Assembly: GCA_017436185.1 (NCBI GenBank)
Contig: JAFSDP010000005.1
Coordinates: 62,001-126,000 of the forward strand
Reading direction: 5' to 3'
Source: Alistipes sp.
GTDB taxonomy: Bacteria; Bacteroidota; Bacteroidia; Bacteroidales; Rikenellaceae
DNA: 64,000 bases
Each line of letters starts with the position of its first letter. The stretch's first letter is position 1. Of this stretch, positions 50,053-59,187 are shown in pieces. Below the pieces are notes generated by a model, which saw only the letters and a list, made by a program, of their open reading frames with translations, had not been told where the DNA came from and searched no databases. A program made the position numbers and the translations under genes.

Positions 50053-50774
50053 AGGCTAATAATTAAGTGTTAAGTAAATGTTGTTAGTTATAAAGTTTTT
50101 CGTTTTGTTGTGTCAGTTTTTATCTGTTGTCGCCTATACGGCTTGCCGCTTCGTGTCAAAATTGACCAAAGAGTGGCCGAACACAAACTTTTATTTATAA
50201 AAATCGGACCTTTTGTTGTGGCTTGTTGTTGCCGGCGCAGGGCCGTTTTTCTTTATTTTTTTATTTGGTTCTATGTTTTTTTCTTGGTCGGCAGGGCAAA
50301 AATCGGCTTTCGAGGTTGTCGGTTTTGCCCGAATAGTTCTCTTTGACCGAATGTGTGCCGATAGCTCAAACGCACCAACATCTTACTGAAAATCAAATAA
50401 TTGTACTGCTTTTCAGCCAAATCTTGGCGCAATTTGCCTATCCCTCTGAAATACAAAGATAACAAAAAAAACTTTCCACAAGCACTTTTTTCGCTTTTTT
50501 TTCACCGCCCGAAACGTTTAGTTGTCAGCCAAATAGAAGATGTTAATTTGTTAAATTTTTTAAGAATTATGCTTTCTGTTTGTTGCTTTTCCCCAGCCGA
50601 AAAGAGGTAACCATCGGGTAACTCCCCCTCCATTTTTCCGCCCTCCAACTCGTTGAGTCCACCTCGGATAACAATTTGCAATGCGTTGGCGGTTTGGTAA
50701 CGATTGGCCGACCTTGATCCACAAAAAAAGGCCCGATTGTTTCCAATCGAGCCAAAGGTGCACAACGTGCTTGT
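50053..50774 (-). other. Long AT-rich upstream region of the pectin operon
   Basis: 720 bases with no credible gene. A -7 box TATCTTTG on the minus strand is at 50454-50461; if used it gives a 400-base leader for the lipoprotein-susC-susD operon. The leader has a hairpin with arms GGGCAAAA (50294-50301) and TTTTGCCC (50323-50330). From 50,462 to 50,560 it is very T-rich; the block 50,600-50,770 has only chance frames downstream of the permease stop. Confidence 0.5.
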
Positions 50775-52247
50775 TTATTGGTTTTTCTCCCAGTGGAAGG
50801 GGGCAAACTCGGCAGCCGCTTGGGCATCCTTCCACGAGGGTTTTCGCATCGCATATATAATAAAAGGTACAATCACCACCACAATGGCGCCGATGATGAG
50901 TACGCTGTACCAGACCGTTTTCGAGCCGGTGGCAATCTGTGCAGGCGGCACGAAGCTGAGGACAAAGGCGAGCAGCGAGCCACAGAAACCCACAGCGGCC
51001 AAGAGCCACATCAGGCCGTTGCCACGACCCAGACGGAAGGGGCGTGCGACATCTTTGAGTTTGTAGCGCAGCGTGATGGCCGCCGAGAACATCAACATAT
51101 ACATAATAAGGTAGAGCAGCACGGTGAGCTGCGAGAGAATCTGATAGAAGGACTGCACCGAGGGCATCACGACAAACAGCAGAGCCAGACAGGTGACAAT
51201 GGCCCCCTGCACCAGAAGGATGTTGCGCTGTACGCCCGCCTTGTTGGTGCGCTGGAAGAAGGGGGGAAGATAGCCCGCCTTGCCCACCGTGAAGATACCG
51301 CGCGAAGGGCCTGCCACCCAGGTCAGCACCCCCGCCAACACCCCAAACATCAGGGCAACGGCAATCACGGGCGAGGCCCACGACAGATGGAGGTATTGCA
51401 GGTAGCGATCAAACCCGATCAGGAGCGATTGGGTGAGGTTGATCTCGTTGGCCGGAATGATCAACCCCAACGAGAAGGTGCCCAGGATGAAGATCGAGAC
51501 GGTCATCAGTGAGCCGATGATGATGGCCTTGGGGTAGTTGCGGGCGGGATTTTCAACCTCCATTACGTGGATGCCCATCATCTCCATACCGGCATAGAAG
51601 AGGAAGATGCTGCTTGCGAGGACCAGGTTGTCGAAGTGGTCGAGCTTGGGGAAGAAGCTCTGCGTCATATCCATGTGGTTGTGACCGCCCGTAGCCAAGT
51701 AGATGATACCCAGTACGATGAGCAAACCTGCGGGGATGATGGTGCCGATCATACCGCCCCATTTCGAGATTTTGCCGACCCACTTCAACCCCCGCAGAGC
51801 CACCATCGTCGCCACCCAATAGATGGCCAGCACGATGGCAATCGTGAAGAGTTTGTTCGAGGCCAAGGCCATATCGTGCTGTTGGTCCATTCCGATGAAG
51901 GCAATCGATACGGCTCCGAAGGTAAGAACGGTGGGATACCAGATGGTCGATTGAATCCATTGCAGGAAGATGGCCAGAAAGCCGGCACGAGCCCCGAAGG
52001 CCTCGCCGACCCACCGAAAGACACCGCCCTGCTTATCCGAGAACATCGCCGCCAACTCGGCCGCCACCATCGCCGTGGGGATGAGGAAGACCACCGCTGC
52101 AAAGAGGTAGTAGAAGGCCGACGTAAGGCCATACTCGGCCTCGGCGGCCAAGCCGCGCAGGCTGACCACGGCCGTCACGTTCATAATAGCCAGCGTCATG
52201 ACGCTCAGCTTAAACCCTGAAGTGGGGGATTTTTGTTTCGTATCCAT
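50775..52247 (-). CDS. APC superfamily amino-acid permease
   Basis: 490 aa from ATG 52247 (MDTKQKSPTSGFKLSVMTLAIMN); upstream in-frame ATGs precede promoter-like sequence. Twelve membrane helices; MTLAIMNVTAVVSLRGLAAEAEYGL and FRWVGEAFGARAGFLAIFLQWIQSTIWYPTVL are typical of GadC/glutamate:GABA antiporter-type permeases; MEVENPARNYPKAII is the conserved loop after helix 6. An amino-acid antiporter or uniporter in the inner membrane is likely; substrate not readable. Confidence 0.88.
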   Translation of the reverse strand: MDTKQKSPTSGFKLSVMTLAIMNVTAVVSLRGLAAEAEYGLTSAFYYLFAAVVFLIPTAMVAAELAAMFSDKQGGVFRWVGEAFGARAGFLAIFLQWIQSTIWYPTVLTFGAVSIAFIGMDQQHDMALASNKLFTIAIVLAIYWVATMVALRGLKWVGKISKWGGMIGTIIPAGLLIVLGIIYLATGGHNHMDMTQSFFPKLDHFDNLVLASSIFLFYAGMEMMGIHVMEVENPARNYPKAIIIGSLMTVSIFILGTFSLGLIIPANEINLTQSLLIGFDRYLQYLHLSWASPVIAVALMFGVLAGVLTWVAGPSRGIFTVGKAGYLPPFFQRTNKAGVQRNILLVQGAIVTCLALLFVVMPSVQSFYQILSQLTVLLYLIMYMLMFSAAITLRYKLKDVARPFRLGRGNGLMWLLAAVGFCGSLLAFVLSFVPPAQIATGSKTVWYSVLIIGAIVVVIVPFIIYAMRKPSWKDAQAAAEFAPFHWEKNQ

Positions 52248-52374
52248 AGGTGCTAAATATGAAAGAATGTTGTCTGATGGGCTTTGCTTGCAACTACCGT
52301 GCTGAAAATGGCGCGGTTTTACCCCGATATAGGTTTTGCTTATGGTGCTATCGAAAAATACAATCCGTTTCTTA

Positions 52375-52404
52375 TTGCAAATGCGCCCAAATGTCTTATC
52401 TTTG
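52375..52404 (+). promoter_or_regulatory. Promoter of the reverse rubrerythrin gene
   Basis: TTG at 52375-52377, 19 bases, TATCTTTG at 52397-52404: a full Bacteroidetes promoter. The ATG is at 52460. Confidence 0.8.
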
Positions 52405-52459
52405 CAATGCAAACAGAAAAATAACACACAAAACAATAACCTATTAAAACTGTAAAATT

Positions 52460-53011
52460 ATGGCAAAGAAGTTCCGTTGTACCGTATGTGGTTACATTCA
52501 CGAGGGTAATGAGGCACCCGAGCAGTGCCCGTTGTGCAAGGTTGGCGCCGACAAGTTCGTCGAGGTAGTCGAGGGTGGCGCACTGGAGTTCGTAACCGAG
52601 CATAAGCTGGGTGACGGTCAGGGTTCGCCCGCCGAGCTGTGGCAGGGGCTGCAGGACCACTTTATGGGCGAGTGCACCGAGGTGGGTATGTACCTGGCTA
52701 TGAGCCGTCAGGCCGACCGTGAGGGCTATCCCGAGATCGCCGAGGCTTTCAAGCGTTACGCCTGGGAGGAGGCCGAGCACGCTGCCAAGTTTGCCGAGCT
52801 GATTGGCGAGCTGGTTTGGGACACGAAGACCAACCTCTACAAGCGTATGAACGCCGAGTGTGGTGCTTGCGAGGGCAAGATGCACCTGGCTACGATTGCC
52901 AAGCAGAATAATCTCGACGCCGTTCACGACACGGTACACGAGATGGCCAAAGACGAGGCTCGCCACGGCAAGGGCTTCGAGGGTCTCTACCACCGCTACT
53001 TCAAGGAGTAA
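52460..53011 (+). CDS. Reverse rubrerythrin (NADH peroxidase type)
   Basis: 183 aa. The rubredoxin domain comes first: [25 protein letters not shown] (Cys pairs CxxC at 7-10 and 23-26), followed by the four-helix diiron domain with E-x-x-H motifs ([64 protein letters not shown]). The domain order is opposite to classic rubrerythrin. It reduces hydrogen peroxide in anaerobes. It has its own promoter and terminator. Confidence 0.94.
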   Translation: MAKKFRCTVCGYIHEGNEAPEQCPLCKVGADKFVEVVEGGALEFVTEHKLGDGQGSPAELWQGLQDHFMGECTEVGMYLAMSRQADREGYPEIAEAFKRYAWEEAEHAAKFAELIGELVWDTKTNLYKRMNAECGACEGKMHLATIAKQNNLDAVHDTVHEMAKDEARHGKGFEGLYHRYFKE

Positions 53012-53032
53012 GCGTTTGCCCTCCGATACACC

Positions 53033-53067
53033 AAAAGGGCTGTCCATATGCGGACAGCCCTTTTTTG
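53033..53067 (+). terminator. Terminator of reverse rubrerythrin
   Basis: AAAAGGGCTGTCC and GGACAGCCCTTTT pair perfectly around ATATGC, with T-run. Confidence 0.9.
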
Positions 53068-53079
53068 TGCCTTAAAAAA

Positions 53080-53400
53080 TCACTCCTCGCCCCCGAAGAG
53101 CCGCCGAAACCAGCGATAGCCTCGGCGCACCAGGTCGGCCATCTCCGACAGACTCTCCATCTGGGCCGTGAAGCGTGTCACCGCCTCACGCAGCGACAGC
53201 AGGTAGCTGACAACGGCCAGCAGTGAGAAGAACAAAGCCACTACCGTAGCGGCAGCCACCATCGAGCCGAGCCGTTCCCCGAGCCAGATGATAAGTGCCG
53301 CCACCGCCGCCAGCATCGCCCCGAAGATGCTCACCAGAAACACCCCGAGGGCCAGAGCCAGCTCTTTGGCCGAGGAGGAGGAGCGATCGTTCACAGCCAT
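53080..53400 (-). CDS. Small membrane protein (phage-holin-like fold)
   Basis: 106 aa with two long membrane helices (LALALGVFLVSIFGAMLAAVAALIIWLGERLG and MVAAATVVALFFSLLAVVSYLLSLREAV) and a charged C-terminal helix. This matches the small integral proteins (phage holin superfamily 6-like) that follow YtxH proteins in Bacteroidales. It is downstream of the YtxH-type gene, three bases apart, and probably acts with it. Confidence 0.65.
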   Translation of the reverse strand: MAVNDRSSSSAKELALALGVFLVSIFGAMLAAVAALIIWLGERLGSMVAAATVVALFFSLLAVVSYLLSLREAVTRFTAQMESLSEMADLVRRGYRWFRRLFGGEE

Positions 53401-53403
53401 CGG

Positions 53404-53628
53404 TTAGCATTCGCTCTTGTCGGTGCAACACGCCGTCTCCAACTCGTCGTGGATCTTCTGACCCATCGCCGAGGCTTTGGCTTTGGCCTTGGCCAGCTCC
53501 TCCTCCATCACCCCGCGCAGGTGGTGGCGCAACTCGGGACCCGACTGCGGCGTGAGCAACATTGCCAACGCCGACCCCACAATCATTCCGCCCAGGACGG
53601 AGATGATACAAATACCGGTGTTTTTCAT
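53404..53628 (-). CDS. YtxH domain protein
   Basis: 74 aa. One N-terminal helix (GICIISVLGGMIVGSALAMLLTPQSGPELR) with the G-x-x-G-x-x-x-A-x-L-x-x-P-x-S-G motif of YtxH, then a helical tail rich in Ala, Lys and Glu ending with a CC pair and Cys. General-stress-linked envelope protein; exact role unknown. First of a two-gene operon. Confidence 0.8.
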   Translation of the reverse strand: MKNTGICIISVLGGMIVGSALAMLLTPQSGPELRHHLRGVMEEELAKAKAKASAMGQKIHDELETACCTDKSEC

Positions 53629-53688
53629 ACGTCAAACTTTTTTTACGTTCTACACCGCCTCAAGATGCAAACTACGGGCCAAAAAGTG

Positions 53689-53696
53689 TAACTTTG
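53689..53696 (+). promoter_or_regulatory. Promoter -7 box of the SLOG gene
   Basis: TAACTTTG, perfect match to the consensus, 22 bases before the GTG start at 53719. Confidence 0.6.
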
Positions 53697-53718
53697 CGGA
53701 GGAAAAACTCCCCTTTTT

Positions 53719-54213
53719 GTGATTGATCGCCACCATACCGTCACCTTCACCGGCCACCGCACCTACTGCGGCGAGGCCGACGAGGCCCTGCGTCAAGCCA
53801 TCCTGCGGCTCGTGCAGCAGGGTTATACCACCTTTTTGAGCGGAATGGCATTAGGTTTCGATTTGGCTGCCGCCGAGCAGGTCTTGCAGCTGCGTCGAGA
53901 GGGCGTATTGTTGCGATTGGTGGCCGTCATCCCCTTTCGGGGGCAGGAGAGCGGCTACTCGGACGAGGAGCGTGCCCGTTATGCTCGGGTGGTGGCCGAG
54001 GCCGACGAGGTGATCACCCTCGCCGAGCAGTTCCATCGAGGGGCCTATCAGATGCGCAACGACTACCTGGTCAGCCACGCCTCCTACCTGGTGGCCTGGT
54101 ACAACGGCTCGAAAGGGGGCACGCAATATACCTTCCTGAAGGGGCTGAAGTGCGGCTTGGAGTTGGAGAATCTGGCCACCTTTCAACTCCTCGACCAACG
54201 TCTCTTCCAATAA
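53719..54213 (+). CDS. SLOG family protein (DUF1273/YpsA-like)
   Basis: 164 aa with a GTG start at 53719; no nearby ATG fits. VTFTGHRTYCGEADEALRQAI and GYTTFLSGMALGFDLAAAEQVL carry the Rossmann-like nucleotide-binding features of the YpsA/SLOG superfamily; RLVAVIPFRGQESGYSDEERARY and RNDYLVSHASYLVAWYNGSKGGTQYT follow. These proteins bind nucleotides or ADP-ribose-like ligands; DprA at 7970 is a distant relative. Single gene with its own terminator. Confidence 0.85.
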   Translation: MIDRHHTVTFTGHRTYCGEADEALRQAILRLVQQGYTTFLSGMALGFDLAAAEQVLQLRREGVLLRLVAVIPFRGQESGYSDEERARYARVVAEADEVITLAEQFHRGAYQMRNDYLVSHASYLVAWYNGSKGGTQYTFLKGLKCGLELENLATFQLLDQRLFQ

Positions 54214-54243
54214 AAAAGGGCATCCACATCGGATACCCTTTTT
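54212..54243. terminator. Terminator between SLOG gene and DUF1537 operon
   Basis: AAAAAGGGCATCC and GGATACCCTTTTT pair with one mismatch around ACATC; serves both converging transcripts. Confidence 0.85.
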
Positions 54244-54251
54244 CGTTTTCA

Positions 54252-55397
54252 TTAGATGAAGCAGTCGCCCCACGGATAGCTGCCCGGCTTGAAGGTCAGA
54301 TAGACCCCTTTGGGCGGGTAGTGCAGTCGCACCACCCCCGGGGCAATCTGGTTCGAGACCACCAACTCCCGCCATCCGAGTCGCTCGATGAGGGCAAAGG
54401 CCGTCGCTCCCCCCTCGATGACCACCTCTTGGGGTTGGAGGGTGTGGATGAGTTGTTCGACCGTTTCGGCCATCACTCGGCGAAGGTGACGGGCACGGTT
54501 GCCATCGACAGCCACCGCCTGCGGAATGCGCAGCAGCAACGAATCGCCCTCACGGGCCGCCGCAAGGCTGTTCGAGATCCACGCTTCGGCTTCACCCCCT
54601 GCAAAGACCGCATCGGGCATCGGGCTGACTGCCACCCGATTACGGGCAAAGAAAGGCTCCTCGGCAAGGTTGTGGCGCACGGTGCTTCCCAATACAATGA
54701 GGGTGCGGCGATTGCCGTAGCCCGCAAAGCGTTCGGTGGGTCGGCCGCCAAATCCGAGGTGGTTGAGCAGTGCCTGAAAGTGGTCTGCCGCCCCCGCCAG
54801 GAGGGTCTTGCCGTCGCCAAAGTGAGCCATATAGCGGGCATAATCGGCCGTGGTGGTCGCCTCGCCAATCGAGATTCCCTGCTCCAACGTGGTCGTTTGT
54901 GGGGTTACACAACGACTTTCGGCCCCCACCAACGCCTCGACCAAGGAGGTGCGGGCGGGAAATTCGGGATCGGTACGGAATACGGTCTCGTGGAGCGGTG
55001 TGCTGTTGATGCGGTATTCGCCCTGCTCGATGGTGCGTCCCTTCGAGGGGTTGGCGGGCATCAAGAGTACCTTGTCGTAGCCCAGCTCGGCAAAGGGGGC
55101 CAACTCGTCGGCCACCCAGCCTCGCAGCACCGAGTCGGTCTTCTTGAAGAGGTGGGTATAGCGATATTGGCCTTGGCGCAGCGTATCGACCACCGCTTGG
55201 GCGCATTGGCGGGCCTCGGACTGCGGCATCGAGCGGGTGTCGGTGGCCAACACCGTCACCTCCGACGCCTCCGCTTCAGCGAGCCCCTCCCACGAGGTCG
55301 TGAAACGCACACGGCACCCCGCCTCGTGGGCCACACCGGCCACCTCGGCAGCTCCTGTGATGTCGTCGGCTACAACCAGAATACGCACCTTGCTCAT
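54252..55397 (-). CDS. DUF1537 four-carbon acid sugar kinase
   Basis: 381 aa. VVADDITGAAEVAGVA at 8-23 is the signature of the DUF1537 kinase family; YTHLFKKTDSVLRGW, VLLMPANPSKGRTIEQGEY and VIEGGATAFALIERLGWRELVV (the nucleotide site) follow. The family phosphorylates D-threonate, D-erythronate and related four-carbon acid sugars at O4. The neighbour PdxA then oxidises and decarboxylates the product, a pairing known for this family. It lies 11 bases after pdxA, last in the operon. Confidence 0.9.
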   Translation of the reverse strand: MSKVRILVVADDITGAAEVAGVAHEAGCRVRFTTSWEGLAEAEASEVTVLATDTRSMPQSEARQCAQAVVDTLRQGQYRYTHLFKKTDSVLRGWVADELAPFAELGYDKVLLMPANPSKGRTIEQGEYRINSTPLHETVFRTDPEFPARTSLVEALVGAESRCVTPQTTTLEQGISIGEATTTADYARYMAHFGDGKTLLAGAADHFQALLNHLGFGGRPTERFAGYGNRRTLIVLGSTVRHNLAEEPFFARNRVAVSPMPDAVFAGGEAEAWISNSLAAAREGDSLLLRIPQAVAVDGNRARHLRRVMAETVEQLIHTLQPQEVVIEGGATAFALIERLGWRELVVSNQIAPGVVRLHYPPKGVYLTFKPGSYPWGDCFI

Positions 55398-55408
55398 CTG
55401 TTTCGGGC

Positions 55409-56443
55409 TTATTGCTTCTTGTTTTTTGCCATCAGGGCGGCATACTCGATCGACATCAACATCGCATCGGGGTTGGCAATGCCCTTACCTGCCACGTCGA
55501 AGGCCGTGCCGTGATCGACCGAGACACGGATAATCGGCAGGCCGAGCGTGATGTTTACACCCTTCACGGCCACCATACGTTGCGTCTGGCGATCCCACTC
55601 AAAGCCGCCCACCTTGAAGGCGATGTGGCCCTGGTCGTGGTACATTGCTACGCAGCCGTCGAACTGACCCGAGCGGGCACGCGAGAAGAGCGAATCGGGA
55701 GGTACGGGACCCTCGACGTTCCAACCACGTGCCTGCATCTCTTCGATGGCGGGGATGATTTCACGAATCTCCTCGTCGCCAAACAGACCGCCCTCGCCCG
55801 AGTGGGGGTTCAGGCCGGCGATGCCGATCTTGGGGTTGGCGATGCCGAAGCTCTTGCAGGCCTCCAGAATCAGCTCCGTGACGGCAATCACTCGCTCCTT
55901 CTTGGCGCGGTCGCAGGCCTCACGCAGCGAGACGTGGGTCGAGACGTGGATGACACGCATCTTGTCGTCGGCCAAGAGCATCGCATACTTCTTCGTATCG
56001 GTGTAGTGGGCATAAATCTCGGTGTGGCCGGCAAAGTTGTGGCCGGCAACGTGCAGCGCCTCCTTGTTGAGCGGTGCGGTCACCGTACCATCCACCTCGC
56101 CCTTCATCGCTAGCTCGATGGCCTTGCGTACCGCCTCAAAGGCGGCATTGCCGCACTGGGCCGACACCTCGCCATAGGCGAAGGTCGAGGGGTCGATGAG
56201 CTTCAGATCGAGCACATCGATCGTGCCCTGCTCGTACTTGGCCTCCTCGACTTGGGCAATCGAGCGCACCTTCAGCTCCACTTTGGCCGACTTTACACCC
56301 AACTCCATCATCGCAGCATCGCCCACCACCAGCGGACGGCAGATGGCATACGGCTCGGGCTTTGCGAGCGACATGGCAATAATCTCGGGACCCACACCTG
56401 CGGGGTCACCCATCGTAATGGCTAAAATAGGTAAGTTATTCAT
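55409..56443 (-). CDS. pdxA: PdxA family dehydrogenase (4-phospho-acid-sugar type)
   Basis: 344 aa. Metal and substrate motifs: ITMGDPAGVGPEII at 8-21, TAPLNKEALHVAGHNFAGHTEIYA with the HTE site, GLNPHSGEGGLFGDEE, YHDQGHIAFKVGGFEWD and VSVDHGTAFDVAGKG. PdxA acts in vitamin B6 synthesis, but next to a DUF1537 kinase it more likely is the PdxA2 type, turning 4-phospho-threonate or -erythronate into dihydroxyacetone phosphate and CO2. Spacing to the ADH gene is two bases. Confidence 0.9.
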   Translation of the reverse strand: MNNLPILAITMGDPAGVGPEIIAMSLAKPEPYAICRPLVVGDAAMMELGVKSAKVELKVRSIAQVEEAKYEQGTIDVLDLKLIDPSTFAYGEVSAQCGNAAFEAVRKAIELAMKGEVDGTVTAPLNKEALHVAGHNFAGHTEIYAHYTDTKKYAMLLADDKMRVIHVSTHVSLREACDRAKKERVIAVTELILEACKSFGIANPKIGIAGLNPHSGEGGLFGDEEIREIIPAIEEMQARGWNVEGPVPPDSLFSRARSGQFDGCVAMYHDQGHIAFKVGGFEWDRQTQRMVAVKGVNITLGLPIIRVSVDHGTAFDVAGKGIANPDAMLMSIEYAALMAKNKKQ

Positions 56444-56445
56444 TG

Positions 56446-57594
56446 TTAGTAGAGTTCGTTATAGATGTTAATGGCATCCTCGCGCGTTACCTCACGGGGA
56501 TTATTGACCAGCAGACGGGTCACCTTCATCGCCGAGTCGGCCAGCTCCTCGACCTTCTCACGGCCGATACCCAGCTCGGTCAGCGTTGCGGGGATTCCGC
56601 AGCGAGCCGAGAGGGCGGCAATCGCCTCGACACCCTTGCGGGCAGCCTCCTCGGTCGTCAGGCCCGTGCAATCGACCCCGATGGCGGCGGCGATGCGGGC
56701 GTGCTTCTCCCAATCGGACGACATATTGAAGCGCATCACCGTCGGCAGCAGAATGGCGTTGGCCAGACCGTGCGAGATGTGGTACTCGCCACCGAGCGGA
56801 TACGACAGAGCGTGTACGGCGGCTGTATTGACCGGTGCCAGACACAGACCACCGTAGTAGCTGCCCAGCGAAAGGGCCTCACGCGCCTCGACATCCTTGC
56901 CATCCTTGACGGCACGCTCCAGGTACTTGGCAATCAGTTCGATACCCGCCAAAGCGTAACGATCCACCACCGGGTGGGCAAAGCGGTTGGTGTAGGCCTC
57001 GATGCAGTGCGTCAGGGCATCCATACCCGTCTCGGCGGTGATTTTGGCCGGTACTGTGAGGGTCAGCATCGGGTCGATGTAGGCGGCATCGCACAGCAGA
57101 TAGGGGCTGACGAGTCCCTTCTTGAGCTTCTCGGCTCGATCCAGCAGGATGGCGTTGGGCGATACCTCGCTACCCGTACCCGAGGTGGTGGGCAGGCAGC
57201 CGCACCACAGACCACGCTCCTTAATCAGCCCCGTGCCGAAGCAGTCGGCCACCTGTTGCTTGCTCTTCACAAAGCAGGCAACCACCTTGGCCGTGTCGAG
57301 TACCGAGCCGCCACCGATGCCGACCACGCTGTCGGCACCTGCCTTGCGGGCCAACTCGATGATCTCGAGCACCTCGTCCAGCGCAGGCTCGGCGGTGATG
57401 CGGTCGAAGATGGTAACCTCGACCCCTGCACCCTCCAACTTCTCGATGGTCTGTGCAATGAGCGGACGAATCGGGGGTGCGGTCAGCAGAAACAACTTAC
57501 GAAAACCGTGAGCGATAAACTCTTCGGAGAATCGCTCCATAGCCCCGCAACCGATAACGGTGCGTGCAGGCTGTTGTAAAGTAACCAATTTCAT
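56446..57594 (-). CDS. Iron-containing alcohol dehydrogenase
   Basis: 382 aa. DSVVGIGGGSVLDTAKVVA near 93-111 is the NAD-binding glycine motif; TTSGTGSEVSPNAIL follows; metal ligands in MDALTHCIEAY (His), GLCLAPVNTAAVHALSYPLGGEYHISHGLANAILLP (His, His). In this operon it probably reduces an aldehyde made by the DapA-type aldolase to the matching alcohol. It sits between the symporter and pdxA. Confidence 0.92.
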   Translation of the reverse strand: MKLVTLQQPARTVIGCGAMERFSEEFIAHGFRKLFLLTAPPIRPLIAQTIEKLEGAGVEVTIFDRITAEPALDEVLEIIELARKAGADSVVGIGGGSVLDTAKVVACFVKSKQQVADCFGTGLIKERGLWCGCLPTTSGTGSEVSPNAILLDRAEKLKKGLVSPYLLCDAAYIDPMLTLTVPAKITAETGMDALTHCIEAYTNRFAHPVVDRYALAGIELIAKYLERAVKDGKDVEAREALSLGSYYGGLCLAPVNTAAVHALSYPLGGEYHISHGLANAILLPTVMRFNMSSDWEKHARIAAAIGVDCTGLTTEEAARKGVEAIAALSARCGIPATLTELGIGREKVEELADSAMKVTRLLVNNPREVTREDAINIYNELY

Positions 57595-57608
57595 TGTTTT
57601 ATCTTGTT

Positions 57609-59156
57609 TTAAGCCTGCTGCTTGCGCTCCTTCAGATAGCCGTAGATGGTCAGACTGTCGTCAACCTTCTTGGCGGGGAAGAGGTACGATGCGGCCCAAC
57701 CCACGAAGAAGACAATCAGGTGGCTATAGACACCCAACATATATTTATGATGCGTGAAGTTCCAGGCGCCCAGGTCGAGCAGAATCTGCTTCTCGCCATC
57801 GACCATAAACTTCGACGAGGTCAGTACGGCATAGGCCGTGAAGAGGATGCAGGCAATCAGGCCGACCCACAGACCCTGCTTGTTGGCACGCTTCACCAAC
57901 AAACCCAGCAGGAACAGACCCACGATACCCGACGAGAAGATGGCGTAGAGGCCGAACAACACACCGAGGATACCCTCACCGCCCCAGAAGGCGTAGATCG
58001 AGGCGATACCGATCGAGGCGACACCTGCCAAAGCCACAATCCAACGACCCAGCACCAGGCGCTGACGGTCGGTGCTTTCGGGCTTGAAGCGTACGTAGTA
58101 GTCCTGCACACCGATGGCTGCGAAGCAGTTCAGGTCCGAGTCGAGCGACGAGATGGCACCCGCCACCAGGGCCGAAATAATCAGACCCTTGACACCGATG
58201 GGCAGCTCGTGTGCAATAAAGAAGGGGAATACCTCGTCGGCCTTCAGCCCGGCGATGGCCTCCGTACCCTCAATCTGGTAGTAGGCGTAGAGGCAGGTAC
58301 CGATGAACATAAAGAGGGTCCATACGGGTACGCTCGTGAGCACACCGATGTAGGCGGCACGCTTGGCCGAGCGGTCATCTTTGGCCGTCAAGTAACGCTG
58401 CACGATGGTCTGGTCGGTGCCATACTTCTGAATGGCGTAGAAGACACCGTTGATGGCCATCACCCAGAAGGTCAGCTCGACGAAGCTCCAATGGAACTCG
58501 CCCACATTGATCATATTGTCACGCATCGCCACCTCCCAGACAGCCGACGGACCGCCTTCGGGGGTGAAGAGCAGCAGGGCTGCACAGATGATGCCGCCCA
58601 CGATGAGGATGAAGCCCTGGATGACATCCATCCAGATGACGGCCTCCATACCGCCAATCAGGGTGATGAACGTAACGGCAATGCCGATAATGATGATTAC
58701 CAGGTAGATATCCCAACCCATAAACTGCGAAATGGCCAGCGATACGAGGAAGAAGACCGTGCCGAGCTTCGAGAAGTGGGTCAAGAGGAAGGCAATCGAG
58801 CCGTAGAGGCGGGCTCCAAAGCCGAAGCGACGCTCAAAATACTCGTAGGTCGAGAGTTTGATGGCTCGACGGAAGAGCGGCACAATAAACCAAATCATAC
58901 CCACCAAGACGATGGGCACCATCAGCCCCTGCACCAACAGAATCCAGCTGCCTCCGTAGGCGGCACCCGGGTAGGCCAGGAAGGTCACCGAGCTGATGAG
59001 GGTGGCAAAGATGGACATACCGATGGCCCAGGCGGGAATCGAGCCGCCGGCGGCAAAGTAACTCTTCGTCGAGTCCTGCTTGTGCGCAAATTTCAGTCCG
59101 AAGAGCATCACAAAGACGATGCTGGCAATGACCAGCGCAATATCAATCCAATGCAT
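57609..59156 (-). CDS. Sodium:solute symporter (SSS family)
   Basis: 515 aa with about 13 helices. FAAGGSIPAWAIGMSIFATLISSVTFLAYPGAAYGGSW (start region), LGTVFFLVSLAISQFMGWDIY, ITLIGGMEAVIWMDVIQGFILIVGG (family motif) and GAISSLDSDLNCFAAIGVQDYY (Na+ site). Relatives carry sialic acid, sugars or short-chain acids into the cell. In this operon a keto-deoxy sugar acid is a good candidate. It lies 31 bases after the aldolase gene. Confidence 0.9.
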   Translation of the reverse strand: MHWIDIALVIASIVFVMLFGLKFAHKQDSTKSYFAAGGSIPAWAIGMSIFATLISSVTFLAYPGAAYGGSWILLVQGLMVPIVLVGMIWFIVPLFRRAIKLSTYEYFERRFGFGARLYGSIAFLLTHFSKLGTVFFLVSLAISQFMGWDIYLVIIIIGIAVTFITLIGGMEAVIWMDVIQGFILIVGGIICAALLLFTPEGGPSAVWEVAMRDNMINVGEFHWSFVELTFWVMAINGVFYAIQKYGTDQTIVQRYLTAKDDRSAKRAAYIGVLTSVPVWTLFMFIGTCLYAYYQIEGTEAIAGLKADEVFPFFIAHELPIGVKGLIISALVAGAISSLDSDLNCFAAIGVQDYYVRFKPESTDRQRLVLGRWIVALAGVASIGIASIYAFWGGEGILGVLFGLYAIFSSGIVGLFLLGLLVKRANKQGLWVGLIACILFTAYAVLTSSKFMVDGEKQILLDLGAWNFTHHKYMLGVYSHLIVFFVGWAASYLFPAKKVDDSLTIYGYLKERKQQA

Positions 59157-59187
59157 AGTAAAGGTTGGTTAGTCGTTCGGGGGTTGG

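Noticed and set aside
50502..51381. Minus-strand frames of 87, 101 and 273 codons at the permease end
   Set aside because: They overlap the permease in other frames and have no domain or start signals.
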